Part shown: piece after piece, positions 59,683 through 64,000 of the stretch | Layout: each line of letters starts with the position of its first letter | How positions within the stretch are numbered: position 1 is the stretch's first letter | NCBI RefSeq assembly: GCF_034092465.1 | Contig: NZ_CP139303.1 | Coordinates: forward strand, 1,020,865 to 1,084,864 | Origin: Prochlorococcus sp. MIT 1223 | GTDB taxonomy: Bacteria; Cyanobacteriota; Cyanobacteriia; PCC-6307; Cyanobiaceae | Length of the DNA stretch: 64,000 nucleotides | Direction: 5' to 3' | Program-made: the position numbers and the translations under genes | Notes under the pieces: model-generated | The model's database searches: none | What the model was told of the DNA's origin: nothing | What the model saw: the letters and a program-made list of their open reading frames with translations, nothing else

Positions 59683-60768
59683 TTAAAACCATTCTTTTGA
59701 AGGGTTATCCTTTGGATTTGTGTTGTCTTCCGGAGTAGTTCTTTCAAAATTCATAGTTATATTTTTTTGCTCTTGAGTCACGGAATCAATTGCTTGAATT
59801 GGATAATTCTGAATTCCATCTCTAAATGGTACTTGTAACCTGAAGGTTCCATCATTAGCGAGAGGCACTACTTCTCCTCCTATCTTTAATGTCGCTGATG
59901 GATCAGTAGCTCCATAAACAATTAATTCTGCATCAGCAACCAGCCAAAATGAATTATCATTGGGGATCAAACCTATACCTGACTCGTTTCTACCGCTAGC
60001 CCATAATCCAGCACCTGAGTCAGTAACATTGGAAGTTTTTTCAGATAATGAAGAATATTCATGAAATTCTTCAGATCCTATTCTTGTTTTTCTATAAGTA
60101 TTGGTTGCAGATTGATATAAACGTTGGTGCAATCCACTATCTGTGGAATCACCTTTGATTAGATTTTCAACAGGCATTGAGCTAGGTGAATCTAAACTAA
60201 AGGGTACAAATTGATCAAGAATTACTTCGCTAGGTCGTTGAGAAGGAACTTTTGCTGAGGAAGAAAAAGCCAAAGAAATCCATTGCGACCTATATCTATA
60301 TCCAAGTTCTACCTGATAATCCCGATCTCCAAGAGGTATGGGCAAATACCATTCAGTGCTATGACTATCAACAGTAACCTCTCGTAAAGCACCCTTATTT
60401 ACACCACCTGATTCCTGACCAGTTACATCAGCCAAACGCAACGACAGACGTGTAGCTCCTCGAGACAAAGCTTTATTTCTATCTATTTCTGAGATCTCCC
60501 AAAATACATACGCCCATTCTGGATCCCTAGGCAGAAAAACAACCTTGGTTATATCAGTAGGGTTGTTAGAAAAATCTTGAGAAAGGTTATTTGGTGAATT
60601 TTTAGCAACTAATTTTTCTTCTACTTCTTTCTTGTTTTGATATAAAACGATTTCCTTTATCAAGGCTGCCTTCGTTTTTCTGCTATATAAAGGCACTCCT
60701 ACAGCACTGGCTTGCTGACGCAATTGACGAAGGGTAAGGCTAGATAGTGACTCTTTATCTTGACTCAC
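59683..60768 (-). CDS. DUF4912 protein with Rho-N/SAP-like start
   Basis: This 361-residue protein starts with a Rho-N/SAP-like helix pair (LTLRQLRQQASAVGVPLYSR, KTKAALIKEIVLYQ; residues 11-45) and has a DUF4912 core (LPRDPEWAYVFWEISEIDRN; SLRLADVTG; EWYLPIPLGDRDYQVELGYR; about 90-190). The C-terminal part has LVADAELIVYGATDPSATLK and a beta sandwich. The start is GTG at 60768, with AAGGAG 11 bases upstream. Function is not established. Confidence 0.82.
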   Translation of the reverse strand: MSQDKESLSSLTLRQLRQQASAVGVPLYSRKTKAALIKEIVLYQNKKEVEEKLVAKNSPNNLSQDFSNNPTDITKVVFLPRDPEWAYVFWEISEIDRNKALSRGATRLSLRLADVTGQESGGVNKGALREVTVDSHSTEWYLPIPLGDRDYQVELGYRYRSQWISLAFSSSAKVPSQRPSEVILDQFVPFSLDSPSSMPVENLIKGDSTDSGLHQRLYQSATNTYRKTRIGSEEFHEYSSLSEKTSNVTDSGAGLWASGRNESGIGLIPNDNSFWLVADAELIVYGATDPSATLKIGGEVVPLANDGTFRLQVPFRDGIQNYPIQAIDSVTQEQKNITMNFERTTPEDNTNPKDNPSKEWF

Positions 60769-61071
60769 GCCGGGAAAAGCTCCTTATGTTTTATTTGGGA
60801 TCAGTATCTCCTGATTTGGAAGAATCTCGTGGCTGCCGTCAGCATCTACTGACTACAAAGAACGCCATCAGAGAAGAGGAAACTCCTTAAAGCTTCTATT
60901 CGCAAGGGTTTTCGCAAAGTGAAAAACAAAAATAAATATGCCTAGGGTTATTTTTTGAAAGCTCGGTCAAGCAAATTCCAGTTCTGTTTAAAAAAATCTA
61001 ACTTTTCTTTCTCTTTGGGATCACAAGAATAAGATCACAATCGGGAATGGATTAAAAAAGCTCTAAGCTGA
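60769..61071. other. Intergenic region between DUF4912 and the 124-residue gene
   Basis: These 303 bp hold no gene I can support. Bases 60810-60920 are richer in G and C than usual for a spacer here, with a short GAG-GAAA-CTC hairpin (about 60878-60887) and a ttcgcaa direct repeat (60898-60918). A 34-codon plus-strand frame from 60788 has no recognisable feature. A small RNA is possible. Confidence 0.4.
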
Positions 61072-61446
61072 TTAATCTCTTATACGATTTAAAGCATCAG
61101 CAATTAAATCATCCAACGTTAATTCCAAAGGAGGGATCTCAAGAGTAATAGATATCATTTCTAAATATTCAGCTGCGGCTGAAAACTGTTCTATCAATAT
61201 CAATATAAATTCTTTATCATTTGCAAGCTTTGGGTTTGAATTACACCAACTTATTAGCTGTGCTTTTGAAGGTAATGTCTTAATTGAAAGCTGAGCAGAT
61301 ATCTTCTTGAAAGATTCAAGGCAATGGGCAATCAGTCTTACATGATGTTTTTCTAAAATCGAAATATTTAATTTATCAATAACTTGAATTTGATCTAAGT
61401 TCAAAGGACTATCAATTAAGTATAAATCATTTATCTTTTGGTTCAT
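61072..61446 (-). CDS. Hypothetical protein downstream of sufR
   Basis: This 124-residue protein is helical: HHVRLIAHCLESFKKISAQL, then LISWCNSNPKLANDKEFILI and a second half AAEYLEMISITLEIPPLELT. Its stop is followed by the spacer and its start is 3 bp after the sufR stop, so it is likely in the sufR transcript. No known motif is evident. Confidence 0.7.
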   Translation of the reverse strand: MNQKINDLYLIDSPLNLDQIQVIDKLNISILEKHHVRLIAHCLESFKKISAQLSIKTLPSKAQLISWCNSNPKLANDKEFILILIEQFSAAAEYLEMISITLEIPPLELTLDDLIADALNRIRD

Positions 61447-61449
61447 AAA

Positions 61450-62100
61450 TTAAATTTTATTAGGCGTAATCTTAAATCCGCAAGTTTTAGCTTCATCAAT
61501 TCTCCATTGGACACGTTCAACGTTACAGTCTGGGAATATATAACGAATTAATTGTAATTCCTGGTCACAAACCACTGGAAAACTCTCTGCGATTCCCTTA
61601 ATAGAGCAATGAAAAGCATTTAAGTACCAACTGAGAGAATCATCCTTGCATTTATAAAAATCAGCCTTATGACCTTCTTCAATCCTCAATTCTATAAGCT
61701 TTCTTAATCGATCTTGAACTTTACCTAAACCTATCTTCCTTCTATATAAAATAGCTTTTTCAAAAGCCTGTGTATTTAATAAGTCTTTAAGAATATTGGG
61801 AGATAATCTTTTTTCAATCGAATCCAATAATTCTAAAGCAAATTTTTCACTACCTTTTTCATTAAAAAAACAATGATGACCTTTTGAAGTTAAATGCCAT
61901 ACATTTGAAGGTCTACCTGGTCCTAAAGATATAGAAATAGACTCAACTAAACCATCATTCTGCAAACTTCTCAAATGGCGCCTAATCGCCTGAACAGAAA
62001 TACCCAAAGACAAGGACAGGCTAGATGCACTCAACTCTCCCTTCTCTAAAAGCAAAGAGAGAGCAGCTTCTCTAGTGGGGACTTGAACCTGTCCAATCAT
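61450..62100 (-). CDS. sufR: Fe-S cluster-sensing repressor SufR
   Basis: This 216-residue protein has an N-terminal winged helix-turn-helix (LLEKGELSASSLSLSLGISV, QAIRRHLRSLQNDGLVES, LGPGRPSNVWHLTSKG) and a C-terminal part with regularly spaced Cys (KCKDD, FHCSIKG, VVCDQ, PDCNVERV), the Cys-rich cluster region of SufR. SufR with a 4Fe-4S cluster represses the suf operon; loss of cluster derepresses it. ATG at 62100 is taken over TTG at 62106. It is divergent from sufB. Confidence 0.93.
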   Translation of the reverse strand: MIGQVQVPTREAALSLLLEKGELSASSLSLSLGISVQAIRRHLRSLQNDGLVESISISLGPGRPSNVWHLTSKGHHCFFNEKGSEKFALELLDSIEKRLSPNILKDLLNTQAFEKAILYRRKIGLGKVQDRLRKLIELRIEEGHKADFYKCKDDSLSWYLNAFHCSIKGIAESFPVVCDQELQLIRYIFPDCNVERVQWRIDEAKTCGFKITPNKI

Positions 62101-62210
62101 TAGCAAATTCTAACTTGCGATGATAATCACCCATTAATTCCCATCATTAAATCAATATACGAAAATGACAAGATCATTGGCTTCTAATTAGTGTGACGGA
62201 GGGTCTATGA

Positions 62211-62232
62211 TACGAAACAAATTGGTTTCGTA
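62211..62232. promoter_or_regulatory. Likely SufR operator between sufR and sufB
   Basis: An inverted repeat, tacgaaac then 6 bases then gtttcgta, sits between sufR and sufB. The N6 spacing is that of the SufR sites described in Synechocystis (CAAC-N6-GTTG). A TATGAT at 62206-62211 lies directly before it, so a bound repressor would overlap a start site for sufB. Confidence 0.75.
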
Positions 62233-62352
62233 AATGAACATCTAATAACTCTCGCTTGCTGTCTAAGGTATTGCACATGCAATGCTTACCTTGAAAGCAA
62301 AAATTTTTATTTTTCTCAACTCTCACTGCGATGAACTTGAAATCCAAAAATC

Positions 62353-63795
62353 ATGAATAATTCCAATACAGTAGAAAAACTTGTTTCAAAGCCATATAAA
62401 TATGGATTTATCACAGATATAGAAACTGAGAAAATAAGAAAAGGTATAAATGAAGATGTAATTAAGCTTATTTCAAGTAAAAAAAATGAACCTGAATTCC
62501 TTCTTAAATTCAGATTAAGAGCATATAATCAATGGTTAAAGATGAAAGAGCCTGAATGGGCTTTATTAAATTATCCAAAAATCAATTATCAAGATATTAT
62601 TTATTACGCAGCGCCTAAACAAAGTGAGAAAAAAGAGAGCTTGGACGAGGTTGACCCAAAATTATTAGAAACATTTGAAAAACTTGGCATTCCAATAAGT
62701 GAACAAAAGCGTTTAACAAATGTTGCTGTTGATGCTGTTTTTGATAGTGTCTCAATAGCAACTACATATAAAGAAAAGCTTGCAGAACATGGAGTAATAT
62801 TTTGCTCAATTACAGAAGCTATTAAAGAATACCCTGAGTTAATTGAAAAGTATTTAGGCAGTGTGGTGCCTATTAATGACAACTTTTTCGCTGCTTTAAA
62901 CTCAGCTGTATTTAGTGATGGCTCTTTTGTTTTTATACCAAAAGGCGTCAGTTGTCCAATGGACTTATCTTCATACTTCAGAATCAACTCTGGAGATACA
63001 GGGCAATTTGAAAGAACATTAATAATTGCGGAAGACCGAGCTTCAGTTAGCTATTTAGAAGGATGCACTGCACCAATGTTTGACACTAATACTCTTCATG
63101 CCGCTGTTGTAGAACTGATAGCTCTTGAGGATTCATCTATCAAGTATTCGACTGTGCAAAACTGGTATGCAGGGAATGAAGAAGGTGTTGGAGGTATTTA
63201 TAACTTTGTCACCAAGAGAGGTCAATGCCGAGGGAAAAGGAGCAAGATCAGCTGGTCACAAGTCGAAACCGGTTCAGCTATTACATGGAAATATCCAAGT
63301 TGTATTTTGCAAGGAGACGAGTCAGTAGGCGAATTTTACTCCGTAGCTCTTACCAATAATCATCAAAAAGCTGATACAGGAAGCAAAATGATTCATATTG
63401 GAAAGAAAACTCGTTCTACTATCGTAAGTAAAGGTATAAGTGCAGGTAATTCCAAAAATAGTTATAGAGGACTTGTTCATATAGGAGCTCAAGCCAAAGG
63501 TGCAAGAAACTACAGTCAATGCGATTCAATGTTAATAGGAGACAAAGCTGCAGCGAATACTTATCCCTATATTCATTCAGGGCAACCTCAATCAAATATT
63601 GAACATGAAGCAAGCACATGCAGAATTTCTGAAGACCAATTATTTTATTTGCAAAGTCGAGGGATAGTCTTTGAAGAAGCCATTTCCATGATGGTAAGTG
63701 GATTTTGTCAAGATGTATTCACTCAATTACCTATGGAGTTTGCTGCAGAAGCTGACAAATTACTTGCTCTAAAGCTAGAAGGATCTGTAGGTTAG
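62353..63795 (+). CDS. sufB: Fe-S cluster assembly scaffold SufB
   Basis: This 480-residue protein has the SufB pattern [59 protein letters not shown], and the beta-helix with [34 protein letters not shown], and [18 protein letters not shown]. SufB with SufC and SufD assembles Fe-S clusters, required for photosystem I. It is the first gene of the suf run and is followed by sufC after 51 bp. Confidence 0.97.
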   Translation: MNNSNTVEKLVSKPYKYGFITDIETEKIRKGINEDVIKLISSKKNEPEFLLKFRLRAYNQWLKMKEPEWALLNYPKINYQDIIYYAAPKQSEKKESLDEVDPKLLETFEKLGIPISEQKRLTNVAVDAVFDSVSIATTYKEKLAEHGVIFCSITEAIKEYPELIEKYLGSVVPINDNFFAALNSAVFSDGSFVFIPKGVSCPMDLSSYFRINSGDTGQFERTLIIAEDRASVSYLEGCTAPMFDTNTLHAAVVELIALEDSSIKYSTVQNWYAGNEEGVGGIYNFVTKRGQCRGKRSKISWSQVETGSAITWKYPSCILQGDESVGEFYSVALTNNHQKADTGSKMIHIGKKTRSTIVSKGISAGNSKNSYRGLVHIGAQAKGARNYSQCDSMLIGDKAAANTYPYIHSGQPQSNIEHEASTCRISEDQLFYLQSRGIVFEEAISMMVSGFCQDVFTQLPMEFAAEADKLLALKLEGSVG

Positions 63796-63846
63796 TGATT
63801 CTAAGTAATTTCCATATCAATTAAATAATCTATTTATTAAACAAAA

Positions 63847-64000
63847 GTGACTAATCTAGAAACACAATTAATTCTTGAAGTAAAAGATCTTCATGCTTCT
63901 GTTGAAGGTCAAGTAATACTTAATGGAGTCAATCTGAAAGTAAAAGAAGGTGAAATTCATGCAATAATGGGAAGAAATGGCAGTGGCAAAAGCACTCTTT
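63847..64000 (+). CDS. sufC: Fe-S assembly ATPase SufC, N-terminal part (partial)
   Basis: Only the first 51 codons lie in the window, to its end. The start is GTG at 63847. It has [20 protein letters not shown] and Walker [11 protein letters not shown] (the last residues seen), the SufC pattern. It follows sufB directly, as in all suf operons. sufD and sufS are expected beyond the window edge. Confidence 0.93.
   Translation, partial: MTNLETQLILEVKDLHASVEGQVILNGVNLKVKEGEIHAIMGRNGSGKSTL

Noticed and set aside
1-64000. CRISPR arrays, insertion sequences, prophage or integrase genes
   Set aside because: No repeat-spacer array, transposase, integrase or terminal repeats were seen; the only dispersed signals are small hairpins.

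Overview
The window is a stretch of a small, AT-rich, gene-dense cyanobacterial chromosome, almost certainly Prochlorococcus. The reasons are the mix of plastid-type genes (ycf34, ycf3, petL, ndhO, a CRR7 homologue, zds, the end of phytoene synthase), the cyanobacterial response regulators RpaA and RpaB, a tiny high-light-inducible protein, the sufR/sufBC locus, and very short or negative spacing between genes. The strain cannot be fixed from the sequence alone. There is no prophage, insertion sequence or CRISPR array; this is core chromosome with a few accessory genes.

Layout. 1-14.5 kb: the 3' end of crtB, an RNA-binding protein, the CCA-adding enzyme, ycf34, tsaB, a fatty-acid/phospholipid cluster (plsX-fabH-fabD-plsC) downstream of rpaB, then radA, ycf3, a copper P-type ATPase, tmk, holB and rpaA. 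14.5-25.5 kb: a probably acquired GDP-fucose synthase, apt, tRNA-Asn, an ABC ATPase, cysteine synthase, a J-domain protein, ndhO, an A-type Fe-S carrier, zds, hemD and rbfA. 25.5-36 kb: many small or poorly known genes, including a GST-like protein, CRR7, shikimate kinase, a double QueD-fold protein paired with a RibD-like reductase, a FemAB/GNAT-like protein, several hidden small genes (a zinc ribbon, petL), a VKOR-thioredoxin fusion and nadB. 36-47 kb: a PDZ-radical SAM protein, a TolC-like channel, an inositol-phosphatase family protein, YihY, exonuclease VII (xseAB), an Hli protein, HtrA and an ABC-F ATPase. 47-64 kb: a Nif11-like peptide, a ribbon-helix-helix protein, a Ktr-type potassium system, an SLC13 carrier, NDH-2, cysH, coaX, bcp, a RarA fusion, phosphoglucomutase, a DUF4912 protein and the sufR/sufB/sufC region.

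Functional links. RpaB and RpaA, the two OmpR-type regulators tied to light and clock output, lie about 7 kb apart. Lipid synthesis genes form a run behind rpaB. sufR is divergent from sufBC, and a 22-bp inverted repeat between them matches the N6-spaced half-site layout known for SufR. cysK, cysH, SufB/SufC and the A-type carrier together cover sulfur assimilation and Fe-S assembly.

Most unusual signals: (1) a perfect 42-bp palindrome with no spacer inside xseA, centred on the conserved IPVITGIGHE segment; (2) xseA has its full N-terminal domain in frame but no ATG, GTG or TTG to start it; (3) a hidden membrane-protein reading frame at 31.3-31.65 kb broken by an apparent 4-bp tandem duplication; (4) a tandem QueD-fold fusion whose first copy lacks the active-site His; (5) a RarA ATPase with a roughly 290-residue extra C-terminal domain. 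Nothing here amounts to a clear new multi-gene system. All functional calls come from reading motifs, without database searches.
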